Part shown: in pieces, positions 24,601 through 36,600 of the stretch | How the letters are laid out: the number at the start of each line of letters is the position of its first letter | Position numbering within the stretch: position 1 is the stretch's first letter | Assembly (NCBI RefSeq): GCF_040954835.1 | Contig: NC_090697.1 | Location: forward strand, 7,948,501 to 8,012,500 | Origin: Lepisosteus oculatus | Taxonomy: Eukaryota > Chordata > Actinopteri > Semionotiformes > Lepisosteidae | Direction: 5' to 3' | DNA length: 64,000 nucleotides | Notes under the pieces: generated by a model | Database searches by the model: none | Told to the model about the DNA's origin: nothing | The model's input: only the letters and a program-made list of their open reading frames with translations | Translations under genes and position numbers: made by a program

Positions 24601-27600
24601 AGCTTAGTATGTTTATTAAAGTGTATTATTACCAAATGTATACTACTGCTTCTCAAACCTGGGATTGTTATTAATAATGTTGTTTTCAAAAGACATCAGT
24701 AAACAGAAGGACACAATCATGATAGATGTACAGATGGATTTTCAACTTTATGGTCATAATCCTTGTAGGCTAACAGATAAACTGAAGGACTTCACTTTCA
24801 AATATAATCTACAATGACCTTGAAAAGGGTAGTATTATTTCTTTGGAGGAATGTGTTTGGAATTAAAAGCATATGGATAACATTCTCATTGAGGAAAAAA
24901 ACATGATATGTGTATTTGGATGCATTAGCTGCAAGGCTGTGAGGTCATGTAGCATCAAGAGTTCTGTATTATTTTACATATTATTAGTATATCTTTATTT
25001 CTGGGTATTTTTTTATTTGTAAGCATCATGTCTAATCCTCCTGGAAGTCCTGTGAGGTTGGCTATTGTGTAACATTTAATTCCTTGGCTGTATGTAAAGG
25101 CATTTACCTTCTTCTACTTAAACTGCAGATACCCAGGGGAATTTTGATGCAGTGATTGAATTTGGACTGAAAACATCTCTATATCATAAACTCAACATAT
25201 GGAGCTTTCTCTTTTTCTGTTTTGTCCATATGCTAGATGTAGCTTACATCAATATGAATGGGTCACAATGCAGAAGCCCTTGATGTAATAATAACATAAG
25301 AACTTAAGAAAGGTTTCAAAGAAGAGGAGGCCATCTGTCTCAGCTAGACCAGTTGATAGTAGTTCATTGATTGAGGGATCTCATCCAGCCATTTATTGAA
25401 ATAAACCAGAGTATCGGCTTCAACAAAATGGCTGGCTAGCTTGGGAGCTATACTTGCACAATCTTTTGGGTAAAGAAGTGCCCAAATTAGGATTTCCTTT
25501 GTTCAAGACCAAACATTGTGCATTTATGCCCTTAAAGGTGTCTGGACTGGTTCCAGTAAAGCAGCAGTAATGGAGTGAACAACATTGCACACAATATTAC
25601 AAATGAGGCTTTACTGGTACAATCCAACTATAACATGACATCCCTTCATCTAAATCTTACAGTATATACTGTATCCTAGCATTTTGTTGGCCTGTTTATT
25701 TGCTTCCCCACATTGTCTCGAAGATGTAAATGACATGTCAAAATAAACACTTAGGTCTTTTTCTTGAGCAGTCTCTCCTGACACAACCTCTCCCATGCTG
25801 TATGTATTTAAGTTTTTACTGCCTGTGTGCAATACCCTACACTACATGACTGCTGTCTACAGTGAATGTCTTCTGCCCACTTTTGAATTTGATCTAAATC
25901 ATTTCTAATGTTATTTCCTGCTTTTACAATGTTTGCTCATCCTCCTGATTTGGTAACATCTGCAGAGTGGCAAGTACTTCATTATTCCGCAGTCTAGGTC
26001 TTTGATATTAATTAAGAAGAGCAGTGGGTGTAGAACAGGGCCTTGTGATGTTCCACACCCCACTTTGAGTATTCACCCTGCATGCTCATTCATCCTAGCT
26101 CGTTCTCAACCCAAACCTTTCCCTGAATGTCTAAGACCTGTTATTTGAGACTTAAGCTTTTTTTGGAAGTCTGAAAATCTAAATCCCACCATGCCATATG
26201 CCCCTTGTCCATGCCTGTTGTTGCTTATTGAACGATCTCTAACAGGTTGGTTAGGCAAATCCGGTCTTTTCCTTGACTACAGTGGGTAAAATGCCCTCAG
26301 GCCCTGGGGATTTACTTATCTTGACTGCTTCTTATATCCAAAACACACATCCGTCTCCTATGCTAATACTGTCCAATTAAGAATGAATGAAGTGGCGTAC
26401 TTGTTCAGTACATCAGCCATTTCCTGTCATTGTCTAGGAGCTTACCTCTTGTGTCACAGATACATTTTACTTCACCTGTGATGGTGCATTTGCTGTTGTA
26501 TTACTGAAAGAATGTCTTATGTATTTTAGACCCAACTACAATATTCCTTTTAAGTTTCTCTCTTGGCTTTTCTAATATCCTTTTGTACCTGTATTTGCAA
26601 TTTGTTGTACTCTGTAGTCTTTAACTGGATTCTGTTGTTTTTATATAATTTCATAATTGGTTCTCTTTTCTCATATCGTTTTTTCCTCATTTATTTGTTG
26701 AGCCATTTGTGCTCATGTTTTTAACTTCGGAGTTAATCTCTTTTTGGGTAAATTTGTTCTGCCCTTTAAGCAGAATCAGTTTGCCATCCTAATTGTAACC
26801 GTTACCTGTCTGTGATGGTGAAAGTGGGGGCTTTGTTTTTCACTATTGGAGTGAAGGTTAGACATGTATAGCTCACTCTATTGACTTCCAGTGTGACGTT
26901 ACACAGGTGGATTCTGTCATTGGCTCTGTGGGTAATTGGCCAAGGGCTGGAAGCTGTGTCTGGGCTCCTGGAGGAGTGGAAGAGATACAAGAGCATAAGG
27001 ACACTTACAATTCGATTCTTCAATAGCTTCTACCCACAAGCAGTGCGATTGGCGAACACATTTGGCCATGCCCCTCGGACCACACCTACACCATCACCAT
27101 CTCCCTCTTTATGATTTCTTATCTATCGCACATCTCCAGTCACTGTTTACATGTCTGCATTGTTTACATTCAAACTGTTTACTTGTTTACCTGCACATTG
27201 TCTACTGTTTGTTTGTGTATTGTCTTGATGCTCTGTCTGCACTTTGTGTTTTTACACTTGTTTTAACAACCGAGAGACTTTCTGTAAGTAAGAATCCCAC
27301 TGTACCAGTACAGGTACCGGTTACATATGGCAATAAAGTTCAAGTTCAAGAGAGTGAGAGCTCAGAAATCCATGTAGGTACTGTAGCGCAGGTGCGGTCT
27401 TTCGGCTCATGTGCTCCAGTACCAGAGGCCAGGCTTGCAGGCTCTGTGCCAGAGAAGCTCTAACACGAGTGAGTGTGAATGAAGAAGTTCACAAGAGCTG
27501 CGATTAAGGATTTGTGGTGATTACTGAAAGAAAGACCCAGAGTGACTGGGTAGCTCATTTACTCTGGTGACCTATGCCAGTATTTAGTTTATGAAGCTGC

Positions 27601-30600
27601 AGTGTCCCATTAGGGAAGGTGATTAGTACTGCTACAGTAAAGAGACTGGGTGTAAAGGGTTGAGCTTAGCTAAAGGCACCAAGGTGTCTGAGTAGACAAG
27701 GGACAAGTCTGTGTCATGTAATGGAGAGACCTAGCTTAAGGAGTTCACCCACTACGGCCTTCCAGACACGGAAAACGGATGAGGTGATCTGAAGAGTGGA
27801 CGATGGATTGTTGCGTGTGTTCTTAAAATCTCTGAAGGACAAGCAGCCGAACAGTGGGCTGTGCGGGTTTCTCTACTGGCACATATTGGGGCCCAAAGAG
27901 GTTCTGTCTGTAACATGCAGTGGCGGACCACATTCAGCTGCACGGGTGTTAAGGTGATGAGCTGAATCAGAGCGACATTTTGTGATTTGTGGGTTGGCCA
28001 TCAACACAGTATTCTGTCCCTTTCTACTTCTCTTCAGCTGTCTCATTCCTTAAATCATCTTCCTGGAAATGTTAAACTCTCTTTTGCTTTGGACTGATCC
28101 TGAACCGTTTCAGAGCAGACTTGAAAGCGCACCATCTTCGTGTGGAAAGATCCGTGCAAGTATTTCCTCTTGTAGGTGCTCCAAGAACGGGCTGAGAAAG
28201 CTGTGTACCACTGCTGCTAATACTCCTAGAGATCTCTTTACTCTGTCAGGAAAGATCCCCATACAATTTCTTCTTTTGCACATAAGTTATTATTTAATTC
28301 TACATTGATGATTGAATTATAAAGAAAATCTTCTTTTAGTGAACTAAGTCATACTCCTAACCCTATGCCTTTGGATAGATTTTTTTTTTGAGTTGACCAA
28401 TAAGTAGTCAGAGAGTCTTGATTCTTCCAGCTTGAGTTCCTGAGCTGAATGCTCTTTTTGATGTAGTGCTACACCTGCTCCTCTTTTCTGTTCTCTCTTG
28501 AAACAGAATATATCAACTACTGTTACATTCCTCATCAACATTTTTGGTGAGTCAAGTCTATGTGATTCCAGTAACATCATAATTGCTTTCTAATGTGATT
28601 TTTGTTTCTGATATTTCCAGCATTTAGACAGAAACACTTAATTACTTGATCATCCATCTATTTTCTAACCCCTTTATCCAATACAGGGTTGCAGGGTTAA
28701 CGCAGCCTATCCCAACAAGCAATCCGTGTAACCTTCCAGGATAAGAATAATAATAATAATTGCTTCCACTTATATAGCACTTTTCTGGACACTCCACTCA
28801 AAGCATGTTACAGGTAATGGGGACTCCCCTCCACCACCACCAGTGTGCAGCCCCACCTGGATGATGTGACAGCAGCCATAGTGCACCAGTACACTCCCCA
28901 CACCAGCTATCAGTGAGGAGGAGAACAGAGTGATGAAGCCAGTTCAGAGATGGGGATGATTAGGAGGCCATGACTAGTAAAGGCCAGGGGGAAAACCCCG
29001 ACTCTTCTTGAGAAACACCCTGGGAGTTTTAGCTCTTCCAGCACCAAACACAGTTTTTCCCAGGAGTCTCCCATCCAGGTGTACTGACCAGGCTCACACC
29101 TGCTGAGCTTCAGTGGGCTGGCAGGGTGAGCTGCAGGGTGATATGACTGCTGGCCATGTATGTATTGTATGTCTTTGAATTGTGTGAGGAAATTGGAGAA
29201 CCCTGAGGAATCCCAGGCAAAAGCCGTGAGAACTTACAAGCGCCACACAGACAGCACCCCAGGGCCAGAACTGAGCGCAGGGCCCCAGCAGTGCTCACCG
29301 CTGTGCCCCGGTGTCTGCCTTGCTCGCTTATTTGTTTTTCCCTTTGGTTCCCTTGGTCTTTGTAATTCCCTGTTCGATGACCTTCGGTTCCTCCCTTCAT
29401 CCATTCCCAGTTTAAATGTTATCGGACTCCTTCATGGATCCTCGTGTCAAGATGACTGGTGCCCATTTTGTCCTGATGTAATCCTAGATAGTCTGTGGCC
29501 AAAATATCTAAAGCTCCCTACTGCACATCATGTTCCCATCTATGTGTTGTGATGTCAGATTATCTTTGTCCATTGTTGGCTTTTGCCCGGTTGTGGTAGG
29601 ATTCCTGAGAAATTCCGATTTGGTCCTGTTTTTAAGTTTCTTGCAGAGTTGTTTCAATTTGTTCTGGTTACATACCTGCATGTTAGATACGTGTCTGCTG
29701 CTCATATTAGAGTGCCTTTTCTTTAATACGCTTTAATAATACAACCCTGCCGTTGTATTGCACAAGGTACGTTACCCAGCTTGTTCCAGTCTGTTTGGTG
29801 GGAGTAAATGGGTACCGTTTTGTTAGCTTCTTTGGAAAAAAGCCTCAGCCAAATTAAAGGTCTTTACAAAAGCTCACTGTTACATGGTGAGGAGTCGTGG
29901 GAGAATAACTACACAGCGCAGTAAAAAATGAATGGTGCTTCATACAATGCAGTAGACCACAATTTCACCTCAAGTCCCAGTGTCAGAAAAGGCAAGGTGG
30001 AAATATTGTGGATCCAGGAGGATGTTTTGGTCAATACAGATTCCCGCGCTCTGCATTTCTGGGATTGATACCAGACATGTTGGGGGCGCTCACCTCCACT
30101 GCCCTTCTACCACATGGCCAAGCATGTCTGCATTGAGAGGGCTGCAGTACAGTGCATTGCAAAGCCCACCCTCACACCTGTCTGAGCTCCCAGAGGGAGC
30201 CGTCCCGGGTCAGATCTTCAATGGGGGTGTTGAAGTCCAAGTACAGCAGGCGTTTCCAAGGGACCAACCTACATCATTGGATTACGAAGGCAAAATAAAA
30301 CAGGGTTTTGGCAGGTGGGGGTTATTAGCAAATTCACTTTATTTACTGACTTAGCCCCTCATGTTAAACTCACTGTAAAACACGAAAAAGAAACAAAACT
30401 ACAGGAACGACCTCCTAGATAAATGAGTTCATTAGGCCCTTAAGCAATGGATATAATAGATAGATAATACTTTATTAATCCCGTAGGGAATGAAGATAAG
30501 AGCTCAAACACACTCAGCATGAAGGAAAGAAAGATGGTCTGTCACCTGTCACATTCATTTGTACCCTGGTTACGTATACACCGGATCTCATAAGGCTTGA

Positions 30601-33600
30601 GATGATTGTTGCCGAACAGCGTTGCAGGTGGGAAATTTATTTTCCTTATGTCTCAGATAACAAGTCCCGGGATATGAGCCCGTTCCCTCTCTCTTGTGTG
30701 GAAAGTGTCCTTCTGGGTGGCCTTGTCTTGCGTTAATACTGTACTCTCTCTGCTGTTCCACCAGGAGGGAACCCTCCAGAGTTCACATCACATTTTCAAA
30801 GAGGCCCTGGAGGACAGCAGCAGCACGCAAACTGACCAGGTGCGAGCTGCAGGACTGAGCACTTGTGCAGTCTTTCCAAGACAGGAGCTTGGATATTTGT
30901 TGAGCACAGCTCTTAGATGTATAGTGTCTGAAAACATAATGCTTAAATGAATGTCATTACATGTCTGAGACCTCATAGTTCAGGCTTTTCGGGCTCAATG
31001 TGCCTGTGGTTTTTGCTGTCATCTTAACATTATTGATGGTTAATGTTCCAGTTGACATGAGGTGATCCAGCTCATCTCATCTGTTTGGTAGTTAATAGCT
31101 GGTTAATTTTATTAATAGCTGGTCTCCAAGGCAATAGGAGAGGAGCACTGAGGAAGAGCCAGTATCAGTCTGATGATCTGAGGGCAGAGAGGTGATAATG
31201 CACTTGTGCAACCGTGCACAAATCTGAAGAGCGTTCCTGGAAATAATGAAAAAGGAGCTTAGTCAAATTATTTGGATGCATCAGTAGTGACCCATGCAAT
31301 GTCACTTGGTATATTAATGCAATGTTTTTTAAGTGTCTTTATGATTAAGGCAGCACTGAACTTGGAGGTTTTGCTCACTGGCACCTTTGTTCATGCCTAG
31401 TGAATAAGAGCACACTGGAGTTGTGAACTATTGTAGTGAACAATACAGTGATGTAGTGATTTAGTTAGCTTAACATTACAATATTGCCAGTGATGCTAAA
31501 TTTGACCAACATTTGCACTCTGGAGAGATGACATGCCAATTCACATTATTTTGAACTGAACGATGCGGTATGTCCCATGGTCTGTCGCTGTCCTGGGGCA
31601 TTGTTTCGTGTTAGTATCACAGCTGTGCGCTCAAAGACATTCTCCACAGCATCATGAGAAACTGCACAGGATACAGCTGCGTGTTTGTCATATTAATGCG
31701 TGGGTCTCTGCTGTTCCCCATGACTGTCCACAGGGGCCACAGGGCAAAGAGAGAAGCCCCCAGACAGGAAGGAGAGACCCACAAGCCTGGCAGGTGAGTG
31801 GGGAGCCACAGGCTGCACTGAATATCGAAGGCAAGTTCTTCCCAAATATCCACATAGCCTTTTGAAATGTCCGGATCGGGAGGAACATTTCCCACTTGCA
31901 AAGATTTACAAGCATAATGTTTAAAGGGGACTCTTTCTGCGAATCTGAACAGAACTACCCCCTGTGCTCCTGGGTACAGGTAATCTGAAGGTTTTAATGA
32001 ACCCCTCTGTGCCATTCTTGGGCATGTGATGAAATTGCTCCACCAGCTCCCTTCCTGAAGAGAGCCAAGAGCTGCAGACGGGCAGAGATGATTTAAATTT
32101 GACGCTCGGACCTGTGCTGCGTGTCCTTGGGAGGTGTCTGGATACAGCCCGCATGAACACACGCGCACATGTAAACTCCAGATGGAGACGTAGCACAGAA
32201 CTAGAATTGAATCCTGGAGTATAGAGCTGTGAAGAAGCAACACTGAAAAGTGATGCTAGACTGTATATACACTAAAAACTAAAAAATTATGAATTGCAGA
32301 AATATAATTATCTGTGGTAGTAATTATGGCCATGTAGATTACAGATTTAGTCCTAGATACGGTAAATTAGTCTTAAGTATATTGATTCTTTTACATTGTG
32401 AAGTCTGATATGCTGGTGTGCTAAGGGTATCTTTATGAAGTAATCAAGTTCCCCACAGCACTTTCTCAGCATCTTTAATTGTATTACAGAGGATTGCAAA
32501 ATGCTACTGATTGGGCGCCTCTGTGGCGACACTCAATCACAATGAAAAACATCCAGAACAATGGAAGTTCACTAGGAGATTACAAGGTAGAAAATGTTTA
32601 AACACGGTAAAGAACTCACTAGAGCTGGGAGGACTCGCGGGTCACGTATGAGCCTTTACATGGTTCTTATCAGATATTCATATCTGACATCAGAGGCATG
32701 CAAATCCACTCCTGTGTGTGTACAACAGGAGCTGTTCAACTGGCACCTAAATAAGACCTCAAAAGAGGATCTAATTCATTCAAATTCAAATTATTAATTC
32801 AATTAATTAGGCTCTTGGATGAGTTGAATACCTTAGGAGGTTGCCCATCACTGTCTTCATTAGCAATGTGTAGTATTAATAATAGTGGTATTTTCTTCTG
32901 CTGTGAATGCAGTGAGGGTTATTTGACAAGTACAATTTTTTAATATTGTTGCTCGAGAGTAATAATAAAGCCAGGGTCAAGACTGTGCAGACCCCCGGCT
33001 GAAGAGGTCAGAATCAAAAACAGCTTTGATTAATCACCCGCCTTTAATCCACGTACAACACTAAAGACAATTTTAGAGAGCTTAACTCTGCTAAGCCCCT
33101 CTGCTTCCTAACTGTTTGGCCGTGATACCGTGGCAGTAACAATCTCTGTGGCCAGAGTGCCTTGGTCCTGCTCGGACTGACTCTCACTGCAGGGAAAGGC
33201 AACTCAGGATTTAGGGTGGCCTGCAGGTTCCCCAGAAGAAGGAAGAAACATTTTCATTTTTGGGGAGAAGTATTAAACTACATAAGCTAGTGGTTCACAG
33301 GCCTTAAAAACTTATTTCATGGCATTTTATTTTTCTTCTTTGTTTGTTTAAGACAACAAAAGCCTTCAAAAATATTTTTTTTTACTTGTAAAATATTTGC
33401 ATGTACTGCTCGCTTTTGTATGGGATATCTACCCTGTAAAGGGCATTTTTTTTTTAATGACGTTGCCAATCCAGAATACAGTTATGTCACTATAAATGTA
33501 GAAAACCCTCTGTCCCCTGCTGCCTATCGGAGAAGCACAGCTCAGATGAAACATGCTAGAATCGTTATCTTGAGAACGGGACTATCCAACAGCCACCTGA

Positions 33601-36600
33601 AATCTGTGTTTCGTTCCAGCCCCATCCTGAAAAGAAGTCCGGATATCACCAAAGCACCACTGACCAAATCTGAACAGCTTCTAAGAATAGACGACCATGA
33701 CTTTACAATGAGACCAGGATTTGGAGGTGAGGCACTTATCCAGATTTCTTGATGTGTACTCTGTATTTTTTATCTCTTGAATACTGACCAAATACCGTAT
33801 CTACTGTGAACAATTATTAATTAAACTAATACTGGTTAGTGGAAGAGATAAATGGAGTTTATTGAACTAAAGTTTGGGAGGGGTGACAACAACCACGCTC
33901 AATCATCCCCAGCCGTCGGCGATTAGCAATCACTCCCTTCGTCCTTCCTCCGCCGAACACTATAAATACCGAATGCGATCTCTCTCTCCCTCGCGTGTGA
34001 CTTCTGCATCCCACCTCCAGCCCAACTCCACCTCTGCAGCGGCCCCTTGGTAATCCTGAGGGGGAGTCCTGGCCTCCTCGTCCTCTGGCCAGGAGGTCGG
34101 CCCTCAGCCAAGCGGGTTAAGACAAATATTCGCTCCACAGTAGTTCATTGCGCTTCGATTTTGGGCGTTGTCATTCCTCGTGAATCTGTCCAAAGCGGCA
34201 TAGACAGACTGCAGATAAATTACCTTGTACTATTTTAGTGCTCTGTGATTGGCAATGATAGAGCTACTGAAAAACATACAAAAAGTCATTTGTTTCTCAT
34301 GCCAACGGATATCCCCTGAACTGCTTAAAGTTGGTTATAACTGCTGACTGACTGCAGGTGAGCTGTGGCCTGAATTATTTCCTCGTGTTGTCTTTGAAGT
34401 AAACAAAACAAAAACAAAAAGAATTTTGTGACCTCGTGCACAGAAGATATGACATGGGAAAAATATTCCCCAGAAAGGTTCGTATATGAGAATTTTTGTC
34501 TTTCTGATGTGGATATCATTCGATAATTCTTTTTATCGATCTTCTAGTTATAAAAGGGACAACATCTTGGATGTTAACAAGAGAGTCTTGTGAAGTTCAT
34601 GCTATCTGTCGGTCACATAACTCACACAGGATTAAGCGCTGGCTGGTTTAGTCATTAGTTCCAGTCTTGAGCCAGTTTCAAGCTTTAGTTTTTGGAAGTT
34701 GTTCTTTAATCTTTTCCAGTCTTGCAGCTCAGAGCTGCAGGCTCTTTTAGTGTGGGATTTTATCAGCACAAACAGTGAATAGAGGAGATGTGTATTTTTG
34801 CTCGCTATAAATGCACATAATTCATTCAAGATTCTCTGTAATTGATCCAATTTAAAATGTTCCTCTCTTTTTTGGAAGTTGTACTAAATTATATCATTTC
34901 CTTGATCTTATAGCCCATTGTCCGCTGACTCTCTGCACAAGACAGCTGGTTAAGTCAAGATGATTTTGGAAACTTCCAGCACAGCAATTAGGGCTCCATT
35001 TGCACCTTGCTGTGTAGTCCTGTTGATACACAGAAGCAAACCAACCTTACTCTGAATTTCCATTTCTTACTGGAATATATTGTTAATAAACAGGATGGGT
35101 TTACAGTATTTAGATATTTTGGATTTTTGGACAACAGAATTAAGTGCTGGATTTCATTATGTTCTAGATAATTAGTGTACCCAAGATTGCATTTTAAATA
35201 TCAAATATCTATGAAGGTCTTTTTGTAGGTGTGAGCCATTTACAGTAAGTATTTTTTAAAACTGGGCAAAAATACTTTGGAGACACCAATATGAAGTGAA
35301 CACAGAAGATGCCTAAAATGTAAAGATCAGATCACTTTTTTGGCCATACCTGTATATAGCTTTTTGTATGAGGAATTTGTCTTTTCACATACCCCAGCTT
35401 GCTCTCCATGAGTCACACAGACAGGGAGAGAAACTTGGGGTCAGAGTGCAGGATCAGCCATTTATACAGCGCCCCTGGAGCAGTTGGGGTGAAGGGCCTT
35501 GCTCAGGGGCCCAACGGAGTAGGATTCCTCTGCCGGCCGCGGGATACGAACCGGCAACCTTCCAGCCACAGGCACAGATCCTCAGACACAGAACCACTGC
35601 ACCACCCTAAAGCAAAGGACAGGCAACAATAAATACTATATATCCAATGAGTGTACATCACCCTGAGTTATTCATGTCATGTACATGCATTCAGATGCCT
35701 TGTGAAGTGGTTGTACAGTATCATTTGTCTGTATTTATAGTCAGACCAAGTACCTACAATTGATTCACCTTTAGCCAGGAGTCAGGGGAAACCATTATTA
35801 TGAGCCAGAATGAAATGTAATTTTTGTCAGCTGGCTATAAATAAAATGTGTTGAAAAAATATTCAGCAACAGGTTGAGCAAAAAGGTGTCAAATTTCTCC
35901 ATTACCTCAACTATTTCACATCAGGATTTATGGCTGCGCTACACTGGGCAATATGCACCAGACAACAATAATAACAGATTTGTTGCATCAAAGGAAAACC
36001 TTCCTCAGCTGCCCCTGGGTGAAAAACAAAATGCTTCCATAATCCCAATAAAGATCACCCAGAAGAAAATGACCCTACTGGCCTCTTTCAGCGGTCTACA
36101 ATTTTGAATGTTCACCCTGATGAGCTTAAAATCTGCAGGGAAAAGAGCTGTTTGGATGCCGTCCAGCTGTTAAATGTCCAGAGTTTTTTTCTGCTCTGAC
36201 CTAATTGTGTTTCTGCTCCACTGAGGATGACATACCACAAAAGCTGAAACAAGGTTAAGACAAAAGCAACCATAAAATAGTATTATGATCACAACATGAC
36301 CCCAAAACACAGACAAATCACAAAGCCATGTTTTGTGCTGAAGCAACACCCTTTCCAAACAGCTACTGTACATACCAGTACATATTTAAAGGGAGTGAAA
36401 GACGATTGATAAATCATCAGATTTCTCTGTGTATCCATTAGAAATTCCTGCACCACTTCAGTTCTGCTAAAGTAGAACTTTGGGTCTATTTTTTAAGAGC
36501 TCACTGCACACAGTGCCCCTTTGTAAAAAAGAAACCATTCGTTATTTAAGGACATTTTATTTTCACCACGTTCTAATTTCTGAACTAATCTTTGAATTCA

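Noticed and set aside
29039-29157. Possible 5S rRNA gene
   Set aside because: It continues directly into a SINE body and tail and carries several changes from 5S rRNA; it is a retroposed derivative.
31617-32243. 208-codon minus-strand ORF
   Set aside because: It is antisense to gabrr1 exon 2 and a degraded repeat; no recognisable protein features or splice pattern.
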